Shown: positions 14,201-22,553 of the stretch, one piece after another
How the letters are laid out: every line of letters starts with the position of its first letter
Numbering within the stretch: position 1 is the first letter of the stretch
Source: a virus
DNA: 24,240 bases
Direction: 5' to 3' (one strand)
Virus record (IMG/VR): IMGVR_UViG_3300035670_001212
Span: 1 to 24,240 of that record
Translations under genes and position numbers: made by a program
Notes under the pieces: model-generated
Databases searched by the model: none
The model's input: only the letters and a program-made list of their open reading frames with translations
What the model was told of the DNA's origin: nothing

Positions 14201-16579
14201 ATCCTTTATTGGAATATAATAATCTTTTACATTATATCCAATAACTGGTCTTCTACCTGCATTATTATTTCCTTGTGTTTGGGGGCATTGTGATGAAGCA
14301 ACAGCTTGGTTGTAATCGGGAAAAATAGTATCATCAAAGATTCTTGGTACACCATCTGGTTCACCCCCCAGACCTCTAGATCTATGTGTTCTAGTATAAT
14401 TTATTTGACCGCTGCCTTCGGGTATGCCATTGGCAAAGCAATCCGTGCAAGTGGATCCAGTTGATATATCTGATGTTCCTGGACATTCTACTGATTCAGA
14501 TACTGGTGGAACTAAACAGTTGCTTTCATAACAATTTGGAAGAACATTTTGACATGGATTTTCCAAACATGTGGTATTTCCAACACAAGTCACGCCAGAT
14601 TCATCACAACCAGCATTTGGATCTGAAATATCTGGAATATCTTCGCAGTTTCTTACGCCACCATTTGGAGTAGTCAAACATCTACATTTTACACCAGGGG
14701 TTGGAACATAACAATCTGAGCATGGTATTTGACATGGATCACATGGAGTCGCGCATGTTTCTCCAGGATAAAAGGTGTCATTTCTTCCGCTCAATGCAAA
14801 ACAACTTGCTCTAGTTGTGAAAGTGCAGAAAACAGCTAAATCAGAATCTGGATCACAAAAACAACATTTACCTTGTTGTTCTACACAATTATATTGCGCT
14901 GCTAAATCAGCACAGCGGGTAAAATCAGCAGAACCGCATCCACTGCCAACAACATAATTTTCATTATATACCCATGTTTCTGGATTTTGACAATTATTTA
15001 GTGTGGTAACTCTACAAGCAAATGATGGTAGGCCATTCTCGTTTGTGGTACACTCACAACAAGACCCAAGTGGCAATCCAGCATCACCAAAACATCCGCA
15101 ATTAACTTCGCCACACGCAACCCCTTCTCCTAAAAATACACCACCAGCTTCCTTGCATTGTATTAAAGTTGCTTGATTACAAGTTCCCGAGGAACAACAT
15201 GCACCAACTTTGACGTTCTGGATGCAGCAATCTATTTCTTCGCATTGTTTTCCTGGGAATGCAACGCCACCTATTATTTGTTCGCATTCTATTTTGGTAT
15301 AGTCATCGCCTAGGCAAACTCCATTCTTGCAGCAGGCAACTGGTTCTTTGCACCGATCAAAGCACAGTCTTGTAGAATTTGGTGCTGCTGGATCAACAGA
15401 AGCGTTGAAGCTATCGCAATTTACACCAAATAGGAATTTTCCACCAAAGGCAGTGCATTCTGCATAGTTGCTATTCTCTATGCACTTTCCATTCGAGCAG
15501 CATACACCAAATGTGGATCCACATGTTTCAGCGCACGATTGCAATGGATGGAATGTTCCAGCGATTGCATCGCATTCGTTCCTAGTCACGAAATCTCTAC
15601 ATGTGGTTCCAGTAATTCCAGAGTAGCAGCAAGACCCGATAATCGATCTTAGCTCACAATTGAAAGTGGTTCCATCGATTCCTCTTGCAGCAACCGTTGC
15701 ATACCAAGAATTTCCTTGATCGAATGATGTTAGATTTAATATTGATTTTCCACAGGTCAGATAATTTTCACCAGTCTCAAAGTAAACATTAGCTGGAAAA
15801 TTCCATAAATCATCGCTCTCAGTTATTATAGTGAAAGATACTATTTCGCTATTATTGAAATTTCCAGAAAAAGCAGATATTCCATTTGGTGTACGAACAT
15901 AAAAAACACCAGCATCGTTTACGTTTAGAACAACTGGTGTTGGAGATTCGGTTTTATAATTTGGCTGTACGTACTTTACCTTTGCTCTTGGTAATAATTT
16001 TGAAAATTTTGGAGTCGATGCATTTTGTTCAAAATTCAATGCCCCAGTATAAAATGCTCCACTAGTTACACCAATTGTTGTACTTGATATTTGATTTTTT
16101 TCTTTTAGATATATCAGAGTATTGTCGGTCAGACTTGCAGAATCGACCAAGCCGCTCAATGGAGTATAGATAGAGTCTATGTAGATTGCCTGTGAATCTT
16201 CTGTAACAACCAACGATCCGCTTCCAGAGATTCCACGCATAACAAAGGAACTTGTTCCTTCACCAGACGATATAAAGCTATATGTAGTTACATCTGTCAG
16301 TGGATTTAAATAATCTACCGTTTGAACCTTAGAATAATCCGTTGATGTCGCTCCACCAAATGCGCCTATGGCACTATATTCAGTGCCATCTGACATGATT
16401 ACTGTAGCACCAGCAGAGTAAAATGTAATATTTTCAATGTGTGGTGCATACGATCCACGCGGACCAATAGATCCACTGGTGGCTCCATCTGGCCCCGTTG
16501 GTCCACGATTGCCTATGTTTCCTGTCGGTCCTGTTGGTCCGTATGTTACTGTTATAAATCCAATTGCGCTACTTGACAT
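11264..16579 (-). CDS. Giant collagen-like, Cys-rich structural protein (1771 residues)
   Basis: The largest gene in the window. I chose the ATG at 16579 (MSSSAIGF) over the one at 16618, because 16618 lies inside the upstream gene and the neighbouring paralogues open with MSAFPGSS and MSLYGSSP. Residues about 14-43 are collagen-like (GPTGPTGNIGNRGPTGPDG). A beta-rich region follows, then six GxCC modules (about 315-613) and further Cys clusters. Next is a long Tyr/Asn-rich region that is nearly Cys-free (about 730-1320), then new clusters such as CSCESNENSEGTCNSC and CRNCDHTSPCSC. Near the C-terminus DRDNDGLYEPEE fits a calcium-binding loop. No DUF1566 domain is present; the next gene, coupled by ATGA, supplies one. 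A long fibre or baseplate-attached adhesin is likely. Confidence 0.8.
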   Translation of the reverse strand: MSSSAIGFITVTYGPTGPTGNIGNRGPTGPDGATSGSIGPRGSYAPHIENITFYSAGATVIMSDGTEYSAIGAFGGATSTDYSKVQTVDYLNPLTDVTTYSFISSGEGTSSFVMRGISGSGSLVVTEDSQAIYIDSIYTPLSGLVDSASLTDNTLIYLKEKNQISSTTIGVTSGAFYTGALNFEQNASTPKFSKLLPRAKVKYVQPNYKTESPTPVVLNVNDAGVFYVRTPNGISAFSGNFNNSEIVSFTIITESDDLWNFPANVYFETGENYLTCGKSILNLTSFDQGNSWYATVAARGIDGTTFNCELRSIIGSCCYSGITGTTCRDFVTRNECDAIAGTFHPLQSCAETCGSTFGVCCSNGKCIENSNYAECTAFGGKFLFGVNCDSFNASVDPAAPNSTRLCFDRCKEPVACCKNGVCLGDDYTKIECEQIIGGVAFPGKQCEEIDCCIQNVKVGACCSSGTCNQATLIQCKEAGGVFLGEGVACGEVNCGCFGDAGLPLGSCCECTTNENGLPSFACRVTTLNNCQNPETWVYNENYVVGSGCGSADFTRCADLAAQYNCVEQQGKCCFCDPDSDLAVFCTFTTRASCFALSGRNDTFYPGETCATPCDPCQIPCSDCYVPTPGVKCRCLTTPNGGVRNCEDIPDISDPNAGCDESGVTCVGNTTCLENPCQNVLPNCYESNCLVPPVSESVECPGTSDISTGSTCTDCFANGIPEGSGQINYTRTHRSRGLGGEPDGVPRIFDDTIFPDYNQAVASSQCPQTQGNNNAGRRPVIGYNVKDYYIPIKDEYKCSNGTDLQFCIEIEMQEENTDLTESVRAYVLRTWYPKYFSTNMAAYQGLTLSNNVPINFIDPSTKGEEYSVWGSLGKLTLANTQEQQNIDKYEYYYNLGSFITENGYNYINIQNSPQDLADGSSINLNTVRLIEELNCPLYGLNPRGRYLNHESTTINADAPIPTGSARPQIPFRNSAGYTYAEGISYNNPFYYQSTNIGGRFGSDLSSLSSDITNIDGINFQWYNNENSFSRSGYISKARQQANVSGILTTNDKVKYTRTYGYTDFGYCEVCNSAQENPTIFYPQYDDTDTNNILSIGYYPLNATLNRFSNIFINRRLYVETFNGNDPAAETLIPYGFSNPGHPLTIDYEANIELRQTQFPTPSERDVFSYDVANPYNNTADGENVKRVPIYKTRHSSIICDTGTMDIFGNYIPDYNLENQQTGQAPKVFAKKRKVYGAINNPWYANGAGGQTPDPAETVISKTATGIKLCIKLKNYRDYILTDDQIPLTFSDTYDALMDVTEARNKRVLNYKNSLRIVVFSNPYNSFSDQLRFGDVGNNPYSTLSTACGQYTGRVYYSTTDVNLNKNIIKYGCTNTSCSCESNENSEGTCNSCNINELDKQTNGYGAANLENLVCAIIGGPDTNFSTSCLNCLSTITSQYGIGGNGRNIGSISTCTCAPPSGINCVESSGTNGISSLFNCRNCDHTSPCSCKTSTLNYAFNLEGGQVTCPAAQECTFCGDCSSAPPGTITPPFGCLLIRECGKCPAGCNLMTLFNEITSGGAIIAATAFIKSFFNEYGYIENQDYWIVDTNDVYPLVVWKLLVSVETINGIPTEKYNFPYISPPEYMAASVAGKITSYYRNTICGPNGPSTDPITIQNCGLNVPINGGIICTNFCELAGEACTNKINTLSLPLTPETTTLINNLIAHSNDRDNDGLYEPEENILNVIAAPCPSGQNLTQASAYKKIYVSEDQFICVNMDCSSIDCSQFEDCPS
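11423..11458 (-). other. DxDxDG calcium-binding-type loop
   Basis: The encoded stretch DRDNDGLYEPEE has Asp at positions 1, 3 and 5, Gly at 6 and Glu at 12, the standard EF-hand or thrombospondin-type-3 loop pattern. It stands alone, near the C-terminus of the 1771-residue protein, so it is more like an isolated calcium clamp than a paired EF-hand. Confidence 0.6.
14741..15637 (-). repeat. Six tandem GxCC cysteine modules in the 1771-residue protein
   Basis: Modules begin GSCCYSG, GVCCSNG, VACCKNG, GACCSSG, GSCCECT and GKCCFCD. Most follow the pattern G-x-C-C, a Cys 4-9 residues later, a Thr/Asn-rich stretch, another Cys, GG-x-F and a final Cys pair, spaced about 40-60 residues. The same pattern appears in the two upstream paralogues. 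It recalls Cys-rich modules in secreted bacterial proteins, especially planctomycete-type ones. Confidence 0.8.
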
Positions 16580-16599
16580 AATATTATTTATTCTTTGTA

Positions 16600-19500
16600 T
16601 TATAATGACGGATTGCAATCACCTGGACACGATTCACAGCTTGAGAAGTATGATGGTTGAATTATTTCAGCTACATTTGTATTTGCACATCCAATTATTA
16701 TTGGAATTCTTCTAACAGGTCTTAGTCTTGCTGAGTAATTTTTTCTGGATCTAGAACGAACCAATCCATCATTCGCATTGATTTCATCATTAAAACTAAA
16801 TTTTTGAGTTAGCATATTTTCTCCAGCACAGACATTCAATGACAGTTCATACGCTGTCTTATCGTTGAGTCCAGAGAAATCGTTTTTAGTAAATCTATAT
16901 TTTGTATTTTTATCCAGAGATGTAACTTGCTCTTCGAGGTTATATGAAGAATAATCTAGATGATCCGATGAACTCCATGACTTGAGATAGCAAACTGATG
17001 TTGATGACCAATATTCTGCGTTGGCGGAAATAAGAATCGGAGAATCACCATTTATTAAAATTTGATTATTCAATTCCACTACATTGTTATGGATGTAGTT
17101 TAACTCTACTATTGATGGAATATACCAATCATTATATCCTTTATATTCTGATTGATTCAATATAGATATTTGTCTGGTGCATGAATTTTGTGGATTGTTT
17201 GCTTCCCACATTTCTGAATATTTTTGAGAAAATACTTCTATATTGGTTTCTACTAAATTTTCTACAACAGAAAAACTCCAATTAGATCTTTTGGTTACAC
17301 TAGTATTATAGAACGCAAATCTATCATATGCTTTACTGTCTGAGTTTCCTCCACCACGGAACCAAAGCCTTGGCTTTAGAATTGAACTTTGATCGAACAT
17401 TCTAGTTGACAATAGACCATCGACTGCAAACGTAGTTATTGGTTCTTGATTGAATTCGCCTATTCTAGCTCTTCCTTCTTCCATGCCCCAAGGTAGTGTA
17501 GTTGCATTATATGCATCTTCTGGTGCTACGACTAAGGCCCATAGCATATGAATGGAGTTTTCGCCATAATATTCCGAAGCTAATTCTCTATAAAGAGCTG
17601 AATATTGAGAAGTTTCTGGTATCAGATAATTTAAATCAATATCCCCACCAACAGGATATGCAAATCTACCATTTGACGCATTATATTCAGAGGAACCAGA
17701 ATATTGTATTAAGTTGTTCCACTTGACTACTGTCTGAGTTTCTTCGATTAGTGTTAGTTTTTCCGCTGTTTGTTGGATATAAGGAACACCATATTTAACT
17801 AAACATTTATTTAATGCGTTATCTGTATATGATAGATCTATACCATCACTTGATTTAGTTCTGATAAAATATTTCATATTTAAATCAAACGCTAATGCAT
17901 CGATTGATCCAATTGCAGCTCCGTTAGCACCACCACAATTTTTCCAATTCCAAGTAAAAGCACCGCTTCCAGAAACTTCACCTCTTGGAAGAACCCTACA
18001 AATTAGTGGTTGACCATATGCAACTAGGGGATTTCCATAAGATGAGCATGGAGATGGCATTCCAATCACACCGACCAAATATCCACCACCAATTTTTGTT
18101 CCTATCGGCAAACACGGTTGTATTGTATTTGCCCTACATGAAGTTGAAGCATTAAAATATTCTTGTATAAAATTAGTTCCACAGCACTCTACTTCTTCGC
18201 ATAATGTTCCTGGCCCATGAAATATACCTCCACTAGCAGAACATATGTCTGGTAATTCTTGATTACAAGTATATTCCCCATCTATTTTTTTACAGCAAGC
18301 TCCTGCAAGCCCTTGACAACATGCTGGATCTCCTGTTTGCGAAATACAAGTTGCTTCATTTGTAAATACAGCCCCTGGTATTGCAGAACATTCAACATTA
18401 GTCAGATCAAAGCAATATCCACGATAGCAACACCGTCCTGTATTTACAGATCCAGGACACGTATTGGGGCAAGTAAAATATGAAGATGCATTTTGTTCGC
18501 CAGAGCAAATTTCTCCAGGAAAAAATGTCCCATTGAATTCTGAGCACTTTTCGAGTGATGAATTTATGCACTTTCCATTGACGCAACATGCACCTTCAGC
18601 ATAGCAATCACCAGAAGAAATTCTATTGATGCATGATGTCGTGTTGAAACTTCCTCCAACATTTCTGCAATAATCTCTGCTTACGTAATCAAGACAGCCA
18701 ATTTCTGTGGTATCACTTTCACAAAAACAACAAGATCCTATACTGTCACTTTCAACTATCTGTGGCGTGAACGTGGATTGTTTATTGTATTCTATCCCAG
18801 CAAATTTAAATGTTAGATTATCAGATCCAGTAACACCTAGATTTAGCCTTGTTTCTGATATTGCTGGATCTTCAACTAGTTGATAATTATTATTGTTGAT
18901 GGCGAATTGACCGTAATTTACACTAAAGAATGCAAATCCAGTTGCTCCAGATAATCCAGATATGTTTTGATTTGAAAATGTATATGTCGGAATCCCTATA
19001 TTTTGATTATTGTGAACTGGATGCCGATCTGCCGCCAAAGCGACGCTGAGTAGTTCAGTTTGTGGATTATATACAGACCCATCAACAGCAAACATTAAAT
19101 TGTTTGCTTTGTATAATATCTCACCAGTGTTTCCTATCGAATTAAAAGAGTATGTCTGGCCTACTAAGTAAATATAACTACCATCGGCACTTATTCCTTT
19201 AAGTGCTCCACCAGCCGATTCGAATGTTCTTATTTTTAATGCAACTTCATCGTTTGTTGGATCATAGCCAGAAAAATTTGGCTGAATCACAACTTCATTT
19301 CTTGCTTCGAAGATATCAACGTAGCTGTATAAAACAGAATGACCTCTAGTTGCAACAGGGCCAGAAGTAAGTCCTTTTGCAACAATCACCGATTGTGGTA
19401 TTCCACCTATAAAACTTACACCAGCATTTCCAGAGAATTGAACATAAAACTCTGTACTATTAAAATTTTCAAATGAAATTCCACTAGAAGCGTAATATAC

Positions 19501-19659
19501 GGCCACGATACCAGGACCAGTTGCTCCTGTGCGACCATTCAACGCTTCTCCCGTGATTCCTATGGGACCATCTGGTCCTGTGTCCCCCTGAATGCCTATG
19601 GCAGCTGGAATAACAGACGCATATATTGGTATTGGTGAACTTCCAGGAAAAGCACTCAT
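16600..19659 (-). CDS. Collagen-like, Cys-repeat, DUF1566/Lcl-type fibre protein (1019 residues)
   Basis: Domain order: collagen-like tract at residues 22-50 (GIQGDTGPDGPIGITG and GRTGATGPG); a beta-rich region to about 300; four GxCC modules (308-493); a linking module with IGTKIGGGYLVGVIG (519-533); a region with MLWALVVAPEDA; and a DUF1566-type domain from about 842 with YNDWYIPSIVELNYIHNN, AEYWSSTS and final RLRPVRRIPI. Legionella collagen-like adhesin (Lcl) has the same collagen plus DUF1566 logic, where the C-terminal domain binds sugars. By analogy this may be a receptor-binding fibre. The start overlaps the upstream stop as TAATG. It ends with a Cys-rich tail (CESCPGDCNPSL). Confidence 0.82.
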   Translation of the reverse strand: MSAFPGSSPIPIYASVIPAAIGIQGDTGPDGPIGITGEALNGRTGATGPGIVAVYYASSGISFENFNSTEFYVQFSGNAGVSFIGGIPQSVIVAKGLTSGPVATRGHSVLYSYVDIFEARNEVVIQPNFSGYDPTNDEVALKIRTFESAGGALKGISADGSYIYLVGQTYSFNSIGNTGEILYKANNLMFAVDGSVYNPQTELLSVALAADRHPVHNNQNIGIPTYTFSNQNISGLSGATGFAFFSVNYGQFAINNNNYQLVEDPAISETRLNLGVTGSDNLTFKFAGIEYNKQSTFTPQIVESDSIGSCCFCESDTTEIGCLDYVSRDYCRNVGGSFNTTSCINRISSGDCYAEGACCVNGKCINSSLEKCSEFNGTFFPGEICSGEQNASSYFTCPNTCPGSVNTGRCCYRGYCFDLTNVECSAIPGAVFTNEATCISQTGDPACCQGLAGACCKKIDGEYTCNQELPDICSASGGIFHGPGTLCEEVECCGTNFIQEYFNASTSCRANTIQPCLPIGTKIGGGYLVGVIGMPSPCSSYGNPLVAYGQPLICRVLPRGEVSGSGAFTWNWKNCGGANGAAIGSIDALAFDLNMKYFIRTKSSDGIDLSYTDNALNKCLVKYGVPYIQQTAEKLTLIEETQTVVKWNNLIQYSGSSEYNASNGRFAYPVGGDIDLNYLIPETSQYSALYRELASEYYGENSIHMLWALVVAPEDAYNATTLPWGMEEGRARIGEFNQEPITTFAVDGLLSTRMFDQSSILKPRLWFRGGGNSDSKAYDRFAFYNTSVTKRSNWSFSVVENLVETNIEVFSQKYSEMWEANNPQNSCTRQISILNQSEYKGYNDWYIPSIVELNYIHNNVVELNNQILINGDSPILISANAEYWSSTSVCYLKSWSSSDHLDYSSYNLEEQVTSLDKNTKYRFTKNDFSGLNDKTAYELSLNVCAGENMLTQKFSFNDEINANDGLVRSRSRKNYSARLRPVRRIPIIIGCANTNVAEIIQPSYFSSCESCPGDCNPSL
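18181..18738 (-). repeat. Four tandem GxCC cysteine modules
   Basis: Modules open with GSCCFCE, GACCVNG, GRCCYRG and GACCKKI at residues 308, 356, 408 and 453, with the recurring second half of GG-x-F or similar followed by Cys. They are divergent in sequence but keep Cys spacing, so they are old duplications rather than recent tandem copies. Confidence 0.8.
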
Positions 19660-22541
19660 TATTGATTATCTATAATTGATTCTGACAGTATTGGGATATT
19701 CCAAAGTTTAAAATTAGCATCTGTTGGTTGATATGATCTCTTGTCACAGCGAATTATTTTAATTGGACGAACTTTATATTTTTCTGTTCTTGCTTGTTTT
19801 GAAATTTCCATGTTTTCCGAAATCCCATCAACATCAATGTTGACGGCCCATGCTTTTGATCCATGAGTAACACCAGAAACTCCGTATATTCCTTCGTTAG
19901 AGGATACATCAAATGCACCAGTGGAAGACCAATGCCATCCGCTGATTGGTGTGTATCCCAACTCAATCAATCTAGCATTTAGATTGAAAGTGAATGTATT
20001 TCTACATGAATTAGAAATATATGATAATTCGTCTATGCTTGGGATGAACCACCCAGTGCTAGAAATGTTCTGTGGTGGATAATATCGATTATATATCGAT
20101 AGAGCTCTTGCGGCTGTGATCTCGGATGATAATGGTAAATAGTTACTGAGTGTGGCTCCATCAGAAGAAGTTCCTATGTTGTAGTAGAAATACTCAGAGG
20201 AAACCAATCTTATTGTATTATAGAGTCCGTTGTTTCTGGTCCAGTTGCCATTGAACGATTGTACTGGTCTATTTTCTATGAAAGTCAATGCATTTGTATC
20301 GAATCTAGACGAAAAACAACTCAAAAAGCTATTTTGATATAAACTCAATTTAGATGAAGTTTCGTTCTGAGAATCGTAAATATATCCTTCTTTATATTGT
20401 AGATTGTTATTTTCAAATTCATCTACTATGAAGGATGATGTGTTTACCAATGGACCCCATGAAACAGAACCATTCGACCAGGCAAATGTATGGTTATTTG
20501 ACGATCCATCCAATAAAACCTTATCGTCAGTCAAATTCACTGGGTGTTTTGATACTAAAATAATATATGAATCTGAATCATTTTCGCATATTGCGGTAGG
20601 ATCAAATCCATATCCAGAGTAATCATATTGGGATAAGTATTCAGTTGAATTTTGTTTTGTGATTCCAGTCAGATCAGCATATGATGTTTTTAGACCACTG
20701 AATATATCTCCACCAAAACAGGTGGTATTGTTTGGATTGAAAATTCCAACAACTATTCCATCCTCATATTCCATGCCAGGTGTTAGTTGTGTTCCTTCTA
20801 TTATGGAATAACATGGTATTTCTGCTGGAGAGCAATTAAATTGCCCGCATGTGGTTCCATCACCAAAATAAGTTTTAAATTGGGACAAACACACAGAACC
20901 AGTTATGCCAGATTCACATGTAACACCAGAATCGCAGCATCCACCTATTCCATCATAACAAACATTCAATCCATCGGAAGTAGAACAATTTATTCCAATT
21001 CCTTGAAAATAATAACCTAAAGATAGGCACTCATCGCTAGTCAATTCCTGACAACCACCATTTCCATCACAACAAGCTCCAATTGAGTTTTTAGCATTTT
21101 CACAATTAAAATCGGCACAAGACTTCTTCAATGTTGTGAATTTATTCCAATTGTATTCCAGTCCTGACTGGCTTGCGGCTTGAGCGCATTGACAATATGT
21201 AAGTTCTTGGCAAGGAACAACCAAAGATCTATCGGTTGAATATAAACAACATGCACCTAACGATGAGCATGGTCCAGAAACTCCGCATGTCAGTCCAGCA
21301 TAGAAATATCCAGAACATTCAAAATCATAAGTATCTTCACACGAACAATCGGCTTTGCAGCAAATTCCAGATACTGGATTGAAAGTTATTCTATAGAATG
21401 TTTCATAATTTATAGGTTTGCAGCTAAATGTAGTTGGAACTGGAGAGATAGTGGCTTCTGTATTTAAATCAGTATTGACTATTCCAGGAATCCCAACATA
21501 TCTGGATCCTATTGATATGAAATTAACTACATCATATTTCTGAGATGGACAAAAGTAGGTGCTATTTTGCCAAATAATATTTGGGGTAAATTTACTTTTA
21601 AATCCGCTAGTTCCAAAATTTGCAAGAACCAGATCCGAATCTAATTCATATGTTGAATAAAATAGTCTATTAGGAACAGTCGAAACATAAAATTCTTGTG
21701 GTAAAATTAAAGTAAAAGCCTTTGTCGAATTTGTCGTTAAATCTCTTTTTATCATTATATGATGACCAGAGACACGACCAGGTTCAATTGAAGAGATATC
21801 CAAATAACCAGATAAGTAAAAAACAGATCCAATTGTTGGATCTATCGGCCATATTTGAATTCTATTAGATGACAGATTTATTGGATTGACAACTACAAGC
21901 TGTTCGGCTCCATTCAATATACCAAATCCTGCTGCATTTTCTGATATATTGTATGTGGTTCCAGTGTATCCACTCTGAATGTTTCCAGGATTGTTTATGA
22001 CCAGTGATCCATCTGGACCACCAGAAACATTTGATGCTCCTAGATTGAATACATCATATGTCAATTTTATCGTTTGACCTGGTTCACCCTGATTTGGACT
22101 TGATGGTGGGCCTTTATATTCTATCTTAATGAAAGGGGCGGAATTCGTTTTTATATTTTTAAAATTCAATCTTCTGACTATCTCGAAGATATTTGCATCG
22201 CCATCCTCGTTATATGCTATGGATTGATCGAATATTTGCTCAGTTGATGCTAATGGAGAAAAATTTCCTCCAGTAGTACCTGTTATTTCAAGAAGATAAT
22301 TTCCAGTTAATTGTCCTATTGTTTCCGAAGATCTAACTTCCCCATCAGTGTATACGGTGTTTATCTTGCTGTTGATAAAATTTATAAATGTTACACCATA
22401 TCCAGTTGGTCCAGTTGGACCATACCCAGGATTTCCCTGTGGTCCTTGTGGCCCTTCTGGGCCTTGAGCTCCTTTTGCTCCATTATTTGCAAAAAAAGTA
22501 AGACCAGTTACGTTGTATGGTGATGATCCGTATAATGACAT
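19659..22541 (-). CDS. Collagen-like, Cys-repeat, DUF1566/Lcl-type fibre protein (960 residues)
   Basis: Same plan as the next gene downstream: collagen-like Gly-X-Y tract at residues 21-48 (GAKGAQGPEGPQGPQGNPG), a beta-rich region to about 390, Cys modules at 392-570, a linking module EYEDGIVVGIFNPNN (about 591-605), and a DUF1566-type domain from about 829 with TGWFIPSIDELSYISNS, GWHWSSTGA and YKVRPIKIIRC. It begins 12 nt after the hydrolase gene and ends in a TAATG overlap with the next gene, so the genes are probably cotranscribed and coupled. Sequence identity to its paralogues outside Cys and motif positions is low by eye. Probable role: trimeric surface fibre that binds host glycans; this is inference from domain order. 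Confidence 0.82.
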   Translation of the reverse strand: MSLYGSSPYNVTGLTFFANNGAKGAQGPEGPQGPQGNPGYGPTGPTGYGVTFINFINSKINTVYTDGEVRSSETIGQLTGNYLLEITGTTGGNFSPLASTEQIFDQSIAYNEDGDANIFEIVRRLNFKNIKTNSAPFIKIEYKGPPSSPNQGEPGQTIKLTYDVFNLGASNVSGGPDGSLVINNPGNIQSGYTGTTYNISENAAGFGILNGAEQLVVVNPINLSSNRIQIWPIDPTIGSVFYLSGYLDISSIEPGRVSGHHIMIKRDLTTNSTKAFTLILPQEFYVSTVPNRLFYSTYELDSDLVLANFGTSGFKSKFTPNIIWQNSTYFCPSQKYDVVNFISIGSRYVGIPGIVNTDLNTEATISPVPTTFSCKPINYETFYRITFNPVSGICCKADCSCEDTYDFECSGYFYAGLTCGVSGPCSSLGACCLYSTDRSLVVPCQELTYCQCAQAASQSGLEYNWNKFTTLKKSCADFNCENAKNSIGACCDGNGGCQELTSDECLSLGYYFQGIGINCSTSDGLNVCYDGIGGCCDSGVTCESGITGSVCLSQFKTYFGDGTTCGQFNCSPAEIPCYSIIEGTQLTPGMEYEDGIVVGIFNPNNTTCFGGDIFSGLKTSYADLTGITKQNSTEYLSQYDYSGYGFDPTAICENDSDSYIILVSKHPVNLTDDKVLLDGSSNNHTFAWSNGSVSWGPLVNTSSFIVDEFENNNLQYKEGYIYDSQNETSSKLSLYQNSFLSCFSSRFDTNALTFIENRPVQSFNGNWTRNNGLYNTIRLVSSEYFYYNIGTSSDGATLSNYLPLSSEITAARALSIYNRYYPPQNISSTGWFIPSIDELSYISNSCRNTFTFNLNARLIELGYTPISGWHWSSTGAFDVSSNEGIYGVSGVTHGSKAWAVNIDVDGISENMEISKQARTEKYKVRPIKIIRCDKRSYQPTDANFKLWNIPILSESIIDNQ
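20832..21368 (-). repeat. Four GxCC cysteine modules
   Basis: Modules begin GICCKAD, GACCLYS, GACCDGN and GGCCDSG at residues 392, 429, 488 and 533. The third is the cleanest copy, with CQELTSDECLSLGYYFQG between its Cys pairs. The second is expanded by an insertion of about 20 residues. Confidence 0.78.
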
Positions 22542-22553
22542 TTTAATTATTTA

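Noticed and set aside
16580-16618. ATG at 16618 as start of the 1771-residue protein
   Set aside because: It overlaps the end of the upstream gene, and the sequence before MSSSAIGF does not look like the paralogues' N-termini.
16437-16715. Plus-strand proline-rich reading frame opposite the collagen tract
   Set aside because: It is the complement of Gly-Pro codons (GGN/CCN) and has no independent coding support; the same holds for the other plus-strand frames in the window.
22380-22500. Repetitive GGTCCA/TGGACC-like DNA as a CRISPR or regulatory repeat
   Set aside because: The repetition follows from collagen Gly-Pro codons in the gene and has no spacer structure.
16600-22541. DUF1566 domains as targets of a diversity-generating retroelement
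   Set aside because: The fold type can be a target, but no reverse transcriptase and no near-identical template repeat is visible in this window.
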